From Candidatus Poseidoniaceae archaeon (GTDB taxonomy: Archaea; Thermoplasmatota; Poseidoniia; Poseidoniales; Poseidoniaceae), in contig DUKK01000189.1 in assembly GCA_013329355.1 (NCBI GenBank), forward strand, positions 3,659-11,296: a stretch of DNA of 7,638 nucleotides. The letters run 5' to 3'. The first letter of the stretch is position 1. Every line of letters starts with the position of its first letter. Shown one piece after another: positions 1 to 7,154 of the stretch. Made by a program: the position numbers and the translations under genes. Below the pieces are notes generated by a model. The model saw nothing but the letters and a program-made list of their open reading frames with translations. It ran no database searches and had not been told where the DNA came from.

Positions 1-1
1 T

Positions 2-595
2 GCACCAGGGCTGAAGGTCGTTTACTGCTCTAATCCCTACAATGCTAAAGGCCTGTTAACCTCGGCAATTGAGTCAAACGACCCAGTTATCTTCTTCGAG
101 CCTAAGCGTTGTTACCGTGGTCCATTCTATGGTGACCCGCATAAAGTTCCGACATGGAATAGTCATCCTGACGGTGAAGTTCCCGAGGAATATTACTCTA
201 CACCACTAGAAGAAGCAAGAGTGATGATGGAAGGTAATTCGTGTACTGTAATTTCATGGGGTGCTATGGTCCATGTCGCAGAGCAAGCTATCAAAAATTC
301 TGGTATCGACTGTGATTTAATCGACCTACAAACACTAGTCCCGTGGGACAGAGATACCGTGGTGAACTCAATCAAGAAAACCGGTAGGTGTGTGATTGTC
401 CATGAGGCACCTAAGACGAGTGGATTTGGAGCAGAGATGAGCGCTTCGATTCAAGAGCGATGCTTCTATCACCTTGAAGCTCCTATTATTCGAGTTACTG
501 GCTGGGACACACCATTCCCACATACAACTGAGTGGGATTACCTCCCCAGCCCGGAGAGAATTGCTGATGCGATAAAGAAAACACAAGAGGAATAA
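2..595 (+). CDS. bkdA2: Branched-chain 2-oxoacid dehydrogenase E1 beta subunit, C-terminal part (5' end outside window)
   Basis: This is the thiamine-diphosphate-dependent E1 beta subunit, which with E1 alpha decarboxylates branched-chain 2-oxoacids and acylates the lipoyl arm of E2 in the cytoplasm. The reading frame is open from base 2, so only about the last 197 residues are seen; the P. putida protein has about 340. The fragment starts in the conserved stretch APGLKVV...NPYNAKGLL, followed by DPVIFFEPK, then the transketolase C-terminal domain with DLQTLVPWD, KKTGRCVIVHEA, SGFGAE and RVTGWDTPFPH. These match BkdA2 of Pseudomonas, as remembered, better than pyruvate dehydrogenase E1 beta. 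The stop is two bases before the E2 start, and the E2 ribosome site lies in the last codons of this gene, so the two are probably cotranslated. The E1 alpha gene is expected immediately upstream. A pyruvate-specific enzyme is possible but less likely. Confidence 0.93.
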   Translation, partial: APGLKVVYCSNPYNAKGLLTSAIESNDPVIFFEPKRCYRGPFYGDPHKVPTWNSHPDGEVPEEYYSTPLEEARVMMEGNSCTVISWGAMVHVAEQAIKNSGIDCDLIDLQTLVPWDRDTVVNSIKKTGRCVIVHEAPKTSGFGAEMSASIQERCFYHLEAPIIRVTGWDTPFPHTTEWDYLPSPERIADAIKKTQEE

Positions 596-597
596 TC

Positions 598-1887
598 ATG
601 GGAATATATGCGTTTAAACTACCTGACATTGGAGAAGGAGTCGTTGAAGGAGAAGTCGTTGAATGGATGGTGGCTGTCGGTGATACAGTCAAGGAAGATG
701 ACCCTATTCTTTCGGTAATGACTGACAAAGCGACCGTCGAGATTCCATCTCCAGTTGATGGCAAGGTATCCAAGATAATCGGCGAGCCCGGAGATATCCT
801 CCCGGTTGGTGAGGTATGTATTGAATTCGAGGTTGATGGTGATGGAAATACCGCAACAACTGTTGAAGAGATAAAACCGATAAAAGAAGAGGTTCAACCA
901 GCTAGTAAAGAACAGCCTAAACCAGTAGAAAGCAAACCCGAACCTATTCCAGAACCCGTTCCTGAGCCGCCTGCAACAGCTACCCCCGTCGCCAGAGCAG
1001 CAGGGACCAAAGCCCTGGCGAGCCCAGCAGTGAGGCAGCGAGCCAGAGAAGCAAACGTCGACCTCCAATTAGTCGCAGGCTCCGGGCCAGGTGGTAGAAT
1101 AAGTCATGCCGATTTAGACCGCCACATCGCTGGTGGAGCTGCTGGAGCAACCACATTTGCCCCGGTCGGTGCTAAATCCAAATCCATGCTGACCGGTACT
1201 GAGGAAATCAAGGTCATTGGACTGCGTAGAAAAATTGCCGACAGCATGATGGCATCTTACAGCTCAATTGCTCATTTTTCATATTTTGAAGAAGTCGACA
1301 TTACTGCGCTAGAGGAACTACGACAACATCTGAACGCTACAAGACCAGAGGGGGCGCCAAAACTTACCTATCTACCATTCATCATGCAGGCACTCGTCAA
1401 AGCACTCAGTGAGAGTCCAGAATGCAATGCCCTGTTCGACGATGAAGCAAATGTCGTGACCCGCCACCAGGCAATACATTTGGGAATAGCAACCCAAACT
1501 GACCGTGGTCTATACGTTCCAGTAGTCAAACATGTTGAGGCGATGGACATTTGGCAGTCTGCGGTCGAAATGGTAAGAGTAACCACCGCAACCAGAGAAG
1601 GTAAAGCAGCCGCTGAAGACTTAAGTGGTTCAACTTTCACTATCACGAGTTTAGGTAGGCTTGGAGGTTTAGGAGCTACGCCAATAATCAATAAACCTGA
1701 GGTGGGAATCCTTGGAGTTCACAACGCCAAAGAACGTGCAGTAGTAAGAAACGGCCAGATCGTAATTAGACGCATGATGAATCTGTCCTCGTCTTGGGAC
1801 CATCGAGTAGTGGATGGTCACGATGGTGCGACACTGGTCCAGAAAGTTAAGACATTGCTGGAAAATCCAGCAACAATTTTTATGTGA
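598..1887 (+). CDS. bkdB: Dihydrolipoyl acyltransferase, E2 core of the branched-chain 2-oxoacid dehydrogenase complex
   Basis: E2 carries the lipoyl swinging arm and transfers the branched acyl group to CoA; its catalytic domains form the core of the complex. The 429 residues show the full E2 layout. A single lipoyl domain (about 3-80) has the lipoylated lysine K44 in MTDKATVEIP. A Pro/Glu/Ala-rich linker (about 84-137) includes KPEPIPEPVPEPP. A peripheral subunit-binding domain (about 139-177) has ASPAVRQRARE and GSGPGGRISHADL. A second linker leads to the acyltransferase domain (about 200-429), with HFSYFEEVDITALEELR, TFTITSLGRLGG and the catalytic DHRVVDG motif (H402, D406). One lipoyl domain, the HFSY.EE.D segment and MMNLSSSWDHRV fit BkdB rather than AceF or SucB. 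The ATG is supported by AGAGGA at 586-591, six bases upstream. Length is normal and no key residue is missing. Confidence 0.95.
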   Translation: MGIYAFKLPDIGEGVVEGEVVEWMVAVGDTVKEDDPILSVMTDKATVEIPSPVDGKVSKIIGEPGDILPVGEVCIEFEVDGDGNTATTVEEIKPIKEEVQPASKEQPKPVESKPEPIPEPVPEPPATATPVARAAGTKALASPAVRQRAREANVDLQLVAGSGPGGRISHADLDRHIAGGAAGATTFAPVGAKSKSMLTGTEEIKVIGLRRKIADSMMASYSSIAHFSYFEEVDITALEELRQHLNATRPEGAPKLTYLPFIMQALVKALSESPECNALFDDEANVVTRHQAIHLGIATQTDRGLYVPVVKHVEAMDIWQSAVEMVRVTTATREGKAAAEDLSGSTFTITSLGRLGGLGATPIINKPEVGILGVHNAKERAVVRNGQIVIRRMMNLSSSWDHRVVDGHDGATLVQKVKTLLENPATIFM

Positions 1888-1890
1888 GGG
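1886..1890 (+). promoter_or_regulatory. Ribosome binding site of lpdV overlapping the bkdB stop codon
   Basis: GAGGG begins inside the TGA stop codon of the E2 gene (1885-1887) and lies six bases before the ATG at 1897. It fixes the start of the E3 gene and suggests that ribosomes ending on E2 can reinitiate on E3. Confidence 0.7.
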
Positions 1891-1896
1891 TTCAAA

Positions 1897-3327
1897 ATGC
1901 AGACAAAAAAATGCCAAGTTTTGGTTATTGGAGCAGGACCGGGTGGCTATGTTGCAGCAATTAGAGCTGGACAGTTGGGTCTGTCAACAATCATTGTTGA
2001 AGGTGAGCGGGCCGGAGGTACTTGCCTAATCAGGGGTTGTATACCGAGCAAGGCGCTAATTCATGCCGCTCATCGATTCCACGATTTAGCAAAGCATACA
2101 GCCAAGGACGGCCATATGGGGATCTCAATTCCCGGCCCAGCAGAACTGAATATGTCCGGAATGGTTGGTTGGAAAGACGACATAGTTGACAAGTTGAACA
2201 AAGGCGTTGAACACCTGTTGAAGAATGCTGGTGTTGAGTTAGTCAAGGGCTGGGCAGAGTTTCAAGACGCCAAGACTGTAAAGATTGGTAGCGGTAAAAA
2301 TGCCATCATTATCGAAGGAGAGAATGTAATTCTAGCAAATGGTTCAGTACCCGTAGAACTGCCTTTCATGAAATTTGATGATAACATTATATCATCCAAA
2401 GAAGCGTTGTCCCTTAGGGAATTACCTGACCATGTTGTTGTTGTTGGCGGTGGCTACATTGGCCTAGAACTAGGTATCACCTACAAGATGCTTGGTTCCG
2501 AGGTAACCATTGTTGAGGCAATGGATTCAATCTTACCGATTTTTGATAAAGAACTTCGTCGTCCTTTGGAACTATTTGTCAAGAAAAACAAGATAAAAGT
2601 CCACACTGGAGTGTTCGCCAAGGGTTGTGAGCCGACTAAAGATGGACGGACGAAATTATTCTACGTCGAAAAAGATGCGAAAGAAAATACCAAGCCAAGT
2701 GAAATAATTACCGACAAAGTGCTCGTAACTGTCGGTAGAAAACCCAACAGCCAAGCACTAGAACCAACAGGTGTGGCTCTGGATGATCAAGGGTTCGTCA
2801 AAGTGAACAACCGGTGTGAAACAAATATGCGCGGTGTTTATGCTATTGGTGACGTTTGTAATGCTGGCGAAATGTTGGCGCATGTTGCCTCATTTCAAGG
2901 TGAGATGGTCGCTGAAATAATTGCTGGTAAGAAACGCGCATACGATCCTGTAGCAGTGCCTGCTATCGTATTCACTGAACCAGAGATTGTTAGCGTTGGT
3001 CTTTCACCTGAGGAAGCAAAAGCGGCTGGACACCCTACAATAATTGGAAAATTCCCGCTAGCTGCTAATGGTAGATCTTTAACCCAAGAAGCTGAAAAGT
3101 CTGGTGGCTTCGTGCGCGTTGTGGCGCGCGAAGACGATCATCGAATTCTTGGTATCCAAGGTGTCGGGACACATATCAGCGAATTAGTTGGTGAATGGAC
3201 ACTGGCATTGGAAATGGGGGCATTACTAGAGGATATTGCGGCCACTATTCACGCCCACCCCACAATGACGGAAATGACTCACGAAGCGGTTCTTGCTACG
3301 CTTGGTCATGCTATCCATACCGCTTGA
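1897..3327 (+). CDS. lpdV: Dihydrolipoamide dehydrogenase, E3 of the branched-chain 2-oxoacid dehydrogenase complex
   Basis: E3 is an FAD-dependent disulfide oxidoreductase that reoxidises dihydrolipoyl-E2 and makes NADH. In the 476 residues I see the FAD-binding GAGPGG (12-17), the redox-active pair C43/C48 in GGTCLIRGCIPSK, the NAD-binding GGGYIGLELG (184-193), a second FAD contact YAIGDV (315-320), and a C-terminal dimerisation domain with the catalytic dyad H454/E459 in HAHPTMTE. Length and domain order are normal. LIHAAHRFHD, GWKDDIVDKL and SGFVRVVA-like segments recall P. putida LpdV, the E3 specific to BCKDH, and its place after bkdB supports this. It could also serve other 2-oxoacid dehydrogenases or the glycine cleavage system if the genome has no second lpd. 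The residues between the redox cysteines are LIRG, where most E3 proteins have LNVG or LNIG. Confidence 0.95.
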   Translation: MQTKKCQVLVIGAGPGGYVAAIRAGQLGLSTIIVEGERAGGTCLIRGCIPSKALIHAAHRFHDLAKHTAKDGHMGISIPGPAELNMSGMVGWKDDIVDKLNKGVEHLLKNAGVELVKGWAEFQDAKTVKIGSGKNAIIIEGENVILANGSVPVELPFMKFDDNIISSKEALSLRELPDHVVVVGGGYIGLELGITYKMLGSEVTIVEAMDSILPIFDKELRRPLELFVKKNKIKVHTGVFAKGCEPTKDGRTKLFYVEKDAKENTKPSEIITDKVLVTVGRKPNSQALEPTGVALDDQGFVKVNNRCETNMRGVYAIGDVCNAGEMLAHVASFQGEMVAEIIAGKKRAYDPVAVPAIVFTEPEIVSVGLSPEEAKAAGHPTIIGKFPLAANGRSLTQEAEKSGGFVRVVAREDDHRILGIQGVGTHISELVGEWTLALEMGALLEDIAATIHAHPTMTEMTHEAVLATLGHAIHTA

Positions 3328-3415
3328 ACTGGTTTCATTGCAGCGGCTATTTTTCAAGAACAATTATTGTAAAAAATTTTCCCACACACTGTTTGGAGTG
3401 TAGTAAACGGTCTGA
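3328..3415. other. Convergent intergenic gap between lpdV and nrdA
   Basis: The two operons end tail to tail across 88 bases. The gap is AT-rich in the middle (AAAAAATTTT at 3371-3380) and contains short inverted repeats: CTTGAA (3323-3328) with TTCAAG (3353-3358), ACAA-TTA-TTGT near 3360-3370, and ACACT/AGTGT (3386-3401). None is a textbook GC-rich stem followed directly by a T run on either strand, so transcription may end by Rho or by weak bidirectional structures here. Confidence 0.6.
3385..3402 (-). terminator. Weak hairpin downstream of nrdA, possible terminator
   Basis: On the minus strand ACACT (3401-3397) pairs with AGTGT (3390-3386) around a six-base loop, with one possible extra U-G pair. 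A run of six T follows only after about eight further bases (TGGGAAAA). The stem is short and the T run is displaced, so this is a poor match to an intrinsic terminator. It is recorded because it is the only hairpin plus T run after nrdA. Confidence 0.2.
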
Positions 3416-5806
3416 TTACGAACCACAACTTAAGCAATCATCAGGCCCGTCTATGCTGCACGCTGTTGTCTCCATGCTGGTAATCTCAGCCCTGTCAGCT
3501 AGACCAGAGACGGTCTGATCTTGTGCTTTCTTTTGCTCAACGGTGAATTGGATTGCGTCTGCAGCAGCTTTAGTCCTTAGATAATACATACCGGTTTTGA
3601 GACCTTTTTTCCAACCATAAAAGTGCATTGAGCTGACCTTTGCAGGATTGGCATCGATCATGTGGATGTTCATAGACTGGCTTTGATCGATGTATGCGCC
3701 TCTGTCAGCCGCCATATCAATAACATTTTTCTGTTTTATTTCCCAGGTTGTTTTGTATAGTTGCTTGATGTGCTCGGGGATACCTGGTATTGCTTGTATC
3801 GAACCCTTGTGGCGCAATATTTCATCTTTCATTTCCAATGACCATAAGTCAAGTTTGATTAAATCATTAATCAAGTATTTATTGGTGACAACAAACTCTC
3901 CTGACAGGGTTCTTCTGACATAGAGATTTGAAGTGAATGCCTCGAAGCACTCATTATTCCCGAGAATTTGTGAGGTGCTGGCTGTTGGCATTGGTGCTAG
4001 TAGCAGGGAGTTCCTCATTCCATGCTTGACAATCTCAGTTTTTAGTGAGTCCCAATTCCAGCGACCGCTGTGCTCGTTCATTCCCCACAAGTCAAATTGT
4101 AGCAGTCCTTGGCTTGCTGGAGATCCTTCGAAGGTTGAGTATGGTCCGTTAACTATTGCTGCATCCTTTGATGCGGTGCATGAAGCAAAGTATATGGTTT
4201 CAAATATTTCTTTGTTCAATGCTTTGGCGCGGTCTGATTCAAAATACATTCCCATCATGGCAAATGCGTCAGCTAATCCTTGAACGCCCAGACCAATTGG
4301 TCGGTGTCTCATGTTAGAATTTCTTGCTTCCTCGACCGGATAGTAGTTTACATCAATAACTCTGTTTAGATTCCCTGTCACGTGATAGGTAACATCATAC
4401 AACTTCTGGAAATCAAATTGTTTGGTCTCTAAATCTACAAATCTGGGCAGTGCGATAGATGCTAAATTACAAACTGCAACCTCATCCTTAGAAGTATACT
4501 CCATTATCTCTGTGCACAGGTTTGATGACCGAATAGTTCCGAGATTCTTTTGGTTGGATTTCATATTCGCTGAGTCTTTGTAGAGCATATATGGCGTTCC
4601 TGTCTCTATCTGTGCTTCGACTACTTTGTCCCAAACAGTTCTGGCAGGGACTGTTTCTCTAGCCAACCCTTGTGCTTCATAAGATTCGTACAACTCCTTG
4701 AATTCTTCACCGTAGGCATCTTGTAAACCCGGGCATTCGTTGGGACAGAAAAACGACCAATCACCACCTTGTTCTACCCGTTGCATGAATAAGTCTGGTG
4801 TCCACAAGGCATAGAATAGGTCCCTTGCGCGCAGTTCTTCTTTACCGTGGTTCTTTCTAAGGTCAAGAAACTGGATAATGTCGGGATGCCAAGGTTCGAG
4901 GTAAATTGCAATTGAGCCTTTTCGCTTGCCACCACCTTGGTCGACATAACGAGCAGTGTCATTAAACACTCTAAGCATTGGAACAATACCGTTACTTTCA
5001 CCATTGGTTCCCTTGATGTAGGAGCCTTTTGATCTAATATGGTGGATTGAGAGTCCGATACCGCCAGCTGATTTTGAGATTAAGGCACATTGTTTGAGAG
5101 TATCATAAATACCAACTAGAGAATCGTCTTGCATAGTTAACAAGAAACAAGAAGACATTTGCGGCGTAGGAGTCCCTGAGTTGAACAGTGTTGGAGTGGC
5201 GTGTGTAAAGTAACCCTGGCTCATCAGGTCGTAAGTTTCTAGCGCCTTTTCAATATCGCTGTGATGAATTCCTACAGCGACCCTCATCAGCATGTGCTGG
5301 GGTCTTTCAGCAACCTCGCCGTTTAACTTTAACAGGTATGACCTTTCCAAAGTTTTGAAACCAAAGTAGTCGTAACTGAAGTCTCTGCTGTAATCTATGT
5401 AAGAATCTAACTTTTGTTTATTGGCCATTATAATCTCGTATACTTCTTCAGAAATTAGCGGTGCGTGTTCACCGGATTCAGGATCAACGAATTCTCGCAA
5501 ATCGGTGACAACCTCGGAGAAAGAGTCCTTGGTGGAGCGGTGCAAATCATCGACGCAGATTCGAGCTGCAAGTTTGCTGTAGTCTGGATGATGTGATGCC
5601 AAAGATGCTGCAGTTTCTGCTGCGAGTTGATCGAGTTCTCTGGTAGTCACACCATCATATAGACCTTCAATAGTCAGTTTGGTGAGATTGGCTGCATCAA
5701 CCCAATTCGTATCAAGGCCGCCCGTCAGACTAGACAATTTTTCGTGTATTGCGTCAAATCTAACATCTTCTCTTTCACCTTTTCTGTTTACTACCTGCAT
5801 TGTCAT
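3416..5806 (-). CDS. nrdA: Ribonucleoside-diphosphate reductase class Ia, large (alpha, R1) subunit, eukaryote-like
   Basis: This is the catalytic subunit that reduces NDPs to dNDPs, using the radical supplied by NrdB. The 796 residues begin with an ATP-cone (about 3-93). It keeps D59 in VTTRELD, equivalent to human D57, so dATP feedback inhibition is expected. Active-site residues are all present: C220 (SSCFLL), N429/C431/E433 (SSNLCTE), C446 (CNLAS) and the radical-path pair Y741/Y742 (KTGMYYLRT). The tail ends CLSCGS, giving the C791/C794 pair that is re-reduced by thioredoxin or glutaredoxin. Human RRM1 ends very similarly (CLMCGS, from memory), unlike E. coli. Length matches eukaryotic R1 (about 792). 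I chose the first ATG because GGAGG lies seven bases upstream; a second ATG two codons later is less well spaced. It follows nrdB by 61 bases on the same strand. No intein or truncation is seen. Confidence 0.97.
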   Translation of the reverse strand: MTMQVVNRKGEREDVRFDAIHEKLSSLTGGLDTNWVDAANLTKLTIEGLYDGVTTRELDQLAAETAASLASHHPDYSKLAARICVDDLHRSTKDSFSEVVTDLREFVDPESGEHAPLISEEVYEIIMANKQKLDSYIDYSRDFSYDYFGFKTLERSYLLKLNGEVAERPQHMLMRVAVGIHHSDIEKALETYDLMSQGYFTHATPTLFNSGTPTPQMSSCFLLTMQDDSLVGIYDTLKQCALISKSAGGIGLSIHHIRSKGSYIKGTNGESNGIVPMLRVFNDTARYVDQGGGKRKGSIAIYLEPWHPDIIQFLDLRKNHGKEELRARDLFYALWTPDLFMQRVEQGGDWSFFCPNECPGLQDAYGEEFKELYESYEAQGLARETVPARTVWDKVVEAQIETGTPYMLYKDSANMKSNQKNLGTIRSSNLCTEIMEYTSKDEVAVCNLASIALPRFVDLETKQFDFQKLYDVTYHVTGNLNRVIDVNYYPVEEARNSNMRHRPIGLGVQGLADAFAMMGMYFESDRAKALNKEIFETIYFASCTASKDAAIVNGPYSTFEGSPASQGLLQFDLWGMNEHSGRWNWDSLKTEIVKHGMRNSLLLAPMPTASTSQILGNNECFEAFTSNLYVRRTLSGEFVVTNKYLINDLIKLDLWSLEMKDEILRHKGSIQAIPGIPEHIKQLYKTTWEIKQKNVIDMAADRGAYIDQSQSMNIHMIDANPAKVSSMHFYGWKKGLKTGMYYLRTKAAADAIQFTVEQKKAQDQTVSGLADRAEITSMETTACSIDGPDDCLSCGS

Positions 5807-5813
5807 TCTTTGG

Positions 5814-5818
5814 CCTCC
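5814..5818 (-). promoter_or_regulatory. Ribosome binding site deciding the nrdA start
   Basis: The minus strand reads GGAGG, then CCAAAGA, then ATG at 5806-5804. The seven-base spacing favours this ATG over the in-frame ATG at 5800-5798, which would be 13 bases away. Confidence 0.8.
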
Positions 5819-5867
5819 GGAGTCATGTTATAAATTTCAGCAGTATCTTTGGTTCGCACAGTACGGT

Positions 5868-6908
5868 TCAAAAGTCTTCGTCTACAGAGAAGCGTTGTTG
5901 AACGCTTCCAAGGGTGCCACCATCTTTAACACCAGACTTTTGATATTCGCCAACACGCTTCTCAAAGAAATTAGTCTTCCCTTGCATGGAAATCATTTCC
6001 ATCCATGGGAATGGGTTGGCGACGTTATAGAGCTTGGATGCACCTAGAGACACTAGCAATCTGTCTGCAACAAACTGAATGTACTGCTTCATCAAACCTG
6101 CATTCATACCAATTAGTTCGACCGGCAGGGCAGTGGTCACGAACTCAATCTCAATTTCAACAGCTTCTGCAATAATTCGGTGTATTACATTTTCACCAGC
6201 ACCTTTTACCAGTTTGCTGTGTAATAAACAGGCAAAGTCACAGTGAAGTCCTTCGTCCCGAGATATCAGTTCGTTGGAGAATGTGAGCCCTGGCATTAAA
6301 CCACGCTTCTTGAGCCAAAATATGGCGCAGAAAGAACCGGAGAAGAATATACCTTCAACTGCGGCGAATGCGATAAGTCTTTGAGCGAATGACCCCTTTT
6401 TCCTAGACAGCCACTTAAGTGCCCATGCACCTTTCTTGCGGACTGAGGGAACGGTCTCTAATGCGTTGAACAAGTGGTTCTTTTCGTCAGTATCAGTGAT
6501 GTATGTGTCGATCAGTAGAGAGTAGGTTTCAGCATGGATGTTCTCCATCATGATCTGGAAACCGTAGAAGCATCTCGCCTCTGCCCACTGAACTTCATCG
6601 GCAAAGTTAGTCACCAAGTTCTCGTTGACGATACCGTCACTGGCCGCAAAGAATGCAAGTACGTGCTTAAGGAAATGTCGTTCGTTATCATTCAGTCCTT
6701 TCCAGTCCTTTGCGTCCTCAGCAAGATCAATCTCTTCAGCAGTCCAAAATGAGGCTGCATGTAACTTATACATTTCCCAGATGTCTGAGTGTTCTATTGG
6801 GAATAAAACAAATCGCTCTGGAGCCTCTTGTAGCATTGGCTCGATGTGTTCTTGTGATAGGTCTATTTCTGTTTCTTCGTTTTTGTTTACATTGTGGTCA
6901 ATTACCAT
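5868..6908 (-). CDS. nrdB: Ribonucleoside-diphosphate reductase class Ia, small (beta, R2) subunit, eukaryote-like
   Basis: This subunit holds the diiron-tyrosyl radical cofactor that starts catalysis in NrdA. In the 346 residues the metal ligands are all present: D91 ([11 protein letters not shown]), E122 and H125 (MENIHAETY), E185 ([12 protein letters not shown]), E219 and H222 ([11 protein letters not shown]). The radical tyrosine is Y129, the radical-path W is W55 (SFWTAEE), and the tail tyrosine is Y322 (GEYQ). Numbering is a constant 48 below mouse R2 through all these residues, which implies no insertion or deletion across the core. The C-terminal peptide FSVDEDF, which docks on R1, resembles FTLDADF of mammalian R2. 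The ATG is set by a very strong GGAGGTGA. It is the first gene of a two-gene unit with nrdA and is transcribed away from dut. The protein is cytosolic. The manganese or radical-free subclasses are not indicated, since Y129 and the ligands are intact. Confidence 0.97.
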   Translation of the reverse strand: MVIDHNVNKNEETEIDLSQEHIEPMLQEAPERFVLFPIEHSDIWEMYKLHAASFWTAEEIDLAEDAKDWKGLNDNERHFLKHVLAFFAASDGIVNENLVTNFADEVQWAEARCFYGFQIMMENIHAETYSLLIDTYITDTDEKNHLFNALETVPSVRKKGAWALKWLSRKKGSFAQRLIAFAAVEGIFFSGSFCAIFWLKKRGLMPGLTFSNELISRDEGLHCDFACLLHSKLVKGAGENVIHRIIAEAVEIEIEFVTTALPVELIGMNAGLMKQYIQFVADRLLVSLGASKLYNVANPFPWMEMISMQGKTNFFEKRVGEYQKSGVKDGGTLGSVQQRFSVDEDF

Positions 6909-6912
6909 GCGT

Positions 6913-6920
6913 TCACCTCC
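6913..6920 (-). promoter_or_regulatory. Strong ribosome binding site of nrdB
   Basis: The minus strand reads GGAGGTGA and then ACGC before ATG at 6908-6906. This is eight consecutive bases complementary to the usual 3' end of bacterial 16S rRNA. It fixes the start and predicts strong translation. Part of it can pair with CACCTC at 6963-6958 in the same leader. Confidence 0.85.
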
Positions 6921-6977
6921 AGATTCTTATTCGTGCTGGATTTTGTTCTCCGCCAAAGAGGTGTATAATATTACCTC
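6914..6977 (-). promoter_or_regulatory. Possible alternative hairpins in the nrdB leader
   Basis: On the minus strand GAGGT (6977-6973) can pair with ACCTC (6962-6958) around ten bases, while the same CACCTC (6963-6958) can instead pair with GAGGTG (6919-6914) inside the nrdB ribosome site around 38 bases. The two pairings exclude each other. This works only if the transcript starts upstream of 6977, which conflicts with the candidate -10 at 6973-6965. Low confidence. Confidence 0.2.
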
Positions 6978-6995
6978 CGAACTTTCCTGTGGAAA
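6968..6995 (-). promoter_or_regulatory. Candidate nrdB promoter
   Basis: On the minus strand TTTCCA (6995-6990) is followed after 16 bases by TAATAT (6973-6968); an overlapping TATTAT lies at 6970-6965. The -10 is acceptable but the -35 is poor, so an activator may be needed or the real promoter may lie further upstream. Confidence 0.2.
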
Positions 6996-7125
6996 CAAAG
7001 GTTTTGCAATTGTCGAAATGATGTGGAATTATTCTGTTATTTGTGCGACATTGTTGAAAAATTCGCAACATAGCGGGTCACTTGAGAACTACGAATTTTC
7101 GTCTCTTTTATTCCTTTGTTTCCAC
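6989..7125. repeat. 13-base perfect inverted repeat flanking the centre of the nrdB-dut gap
   Basis: GTGGAAACAAAGG (6989-7001) recurs as its reverse complement CCTTTGTTTCCAC (7113-7125), with 111 bases between. By a rough count, a chance 13-base inverted match inside a 279-base region is expected well below 0.01 times. Read outward, each arm has the same orientation towards its gene: one ends about 80 bases from the nrdB ATG, the other about 62 bases from the dut ATG. The rightward arm contains the candidate -35 of dut. A shared regulator binding once per promoter is the simplest reading. Confidence 0.6.
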
Positions 7126-7144
7126 TGAACTAAGTAAGTATAGT
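7116..7144 (+). promoter_or_regulatory. Candidate dut promoter
   Basis: TTGTTT (7116-7121) is followed after exactly 17 bases by TATAGT (7139-7144), a five-of-six match to the sigma-70 -10. The -35 matches only the TTG. The start codon is 44 bases beyond the -10. The -35 lies in the 13-base repeat arm, and the -10 lies in the centre of the inverted repeat at 7127-7154. Confidence 0.4.
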
Positions 7145-7154
7145 TCTACTTAGT
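7127..7154. repeat. Two overlapping inverted repeats upstream of dut, possible operator
   Basis: ACTAAGTA (7129-7136) pairs perfectly with TACTTAGT (7147-7154) across ten bases. Offset from this, GAACTA (7127-7132) pairs with TAGTTC (7141-7146). The candidate dut -10 TATAGT sits in the ten-base centre of the first repeat. As DNA this looks like a 26-base operator over the -10; as RNA the two stems would compete. It ends 33 bases before the dut ATG and is too AT-rich, with no following T run, to be a terminator. Confidence 0.5.

Noticed and set aside
952..976. Pro-Glu repeats (PEPIPEPVPEPP) in E2 as a possible unusual repeat
   Set aside because: Pro/Ala/Glu-rich hinges between lipoyl and subunit-binding domains are normal in E2 proteins.
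1..3327. Reading the left operon as a pyruvate dehydrogenase complex
   Set aside because: E2 and E3 resemble BkdB and LpdV of Pseudomonas along their length, and E1 is split into alpha/beta type with BkdA2-like motifs, which favours branched-chain substrates.
3407..3519. Ten-base direct repeat ACGGTCTGAT at 3407-3416 and 3510-3519 around the nrdA 3' end
   Set aside because: Dozens of ten-base repeats are expected by chance in a window of this size, and one copy is coding sequence.
5803..5826. Eight-codon minus-strand frame (MTPEAKE, stop) whose TGA overlaps the nrdA ATG
   Set aside because: No Shine-Dalgarno site precedes its ATG, and the GGAGG inside it is accounted for as the nrdA ribosome site. 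Translational coupling cannot be excluded but has no positive support.
6943..6969. Plus-strand TATAAT at 6964-6969 as a dut promoter
   Set aside because: The -10 is perfect, but no reasonable -35 is present, and it would give a leader of about 210 bases. The match at 7116-7144 is better placed. The hexamer is also part of the candidate leftward -10 region.
7084..7109. Hairpin GAG-ACGA-ATTT-TCGT-CTC followed by TTTT in the divergent gap, terminator-like
   Set aside because: The stem has a four-base bulge, is AT-rich, and lies upstream of the likely dut promoter, where no rightward transcript is expected.
6625..7128. A 167-codon open frame on the + strand running from inside nrdB into the divergent gap
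   Set aside because: It is antisense to nrdB for more than half its length, has no recognisable motif or good ribosome site, and is rich in Ser, Cys and Ile as expected of a shadow frame.
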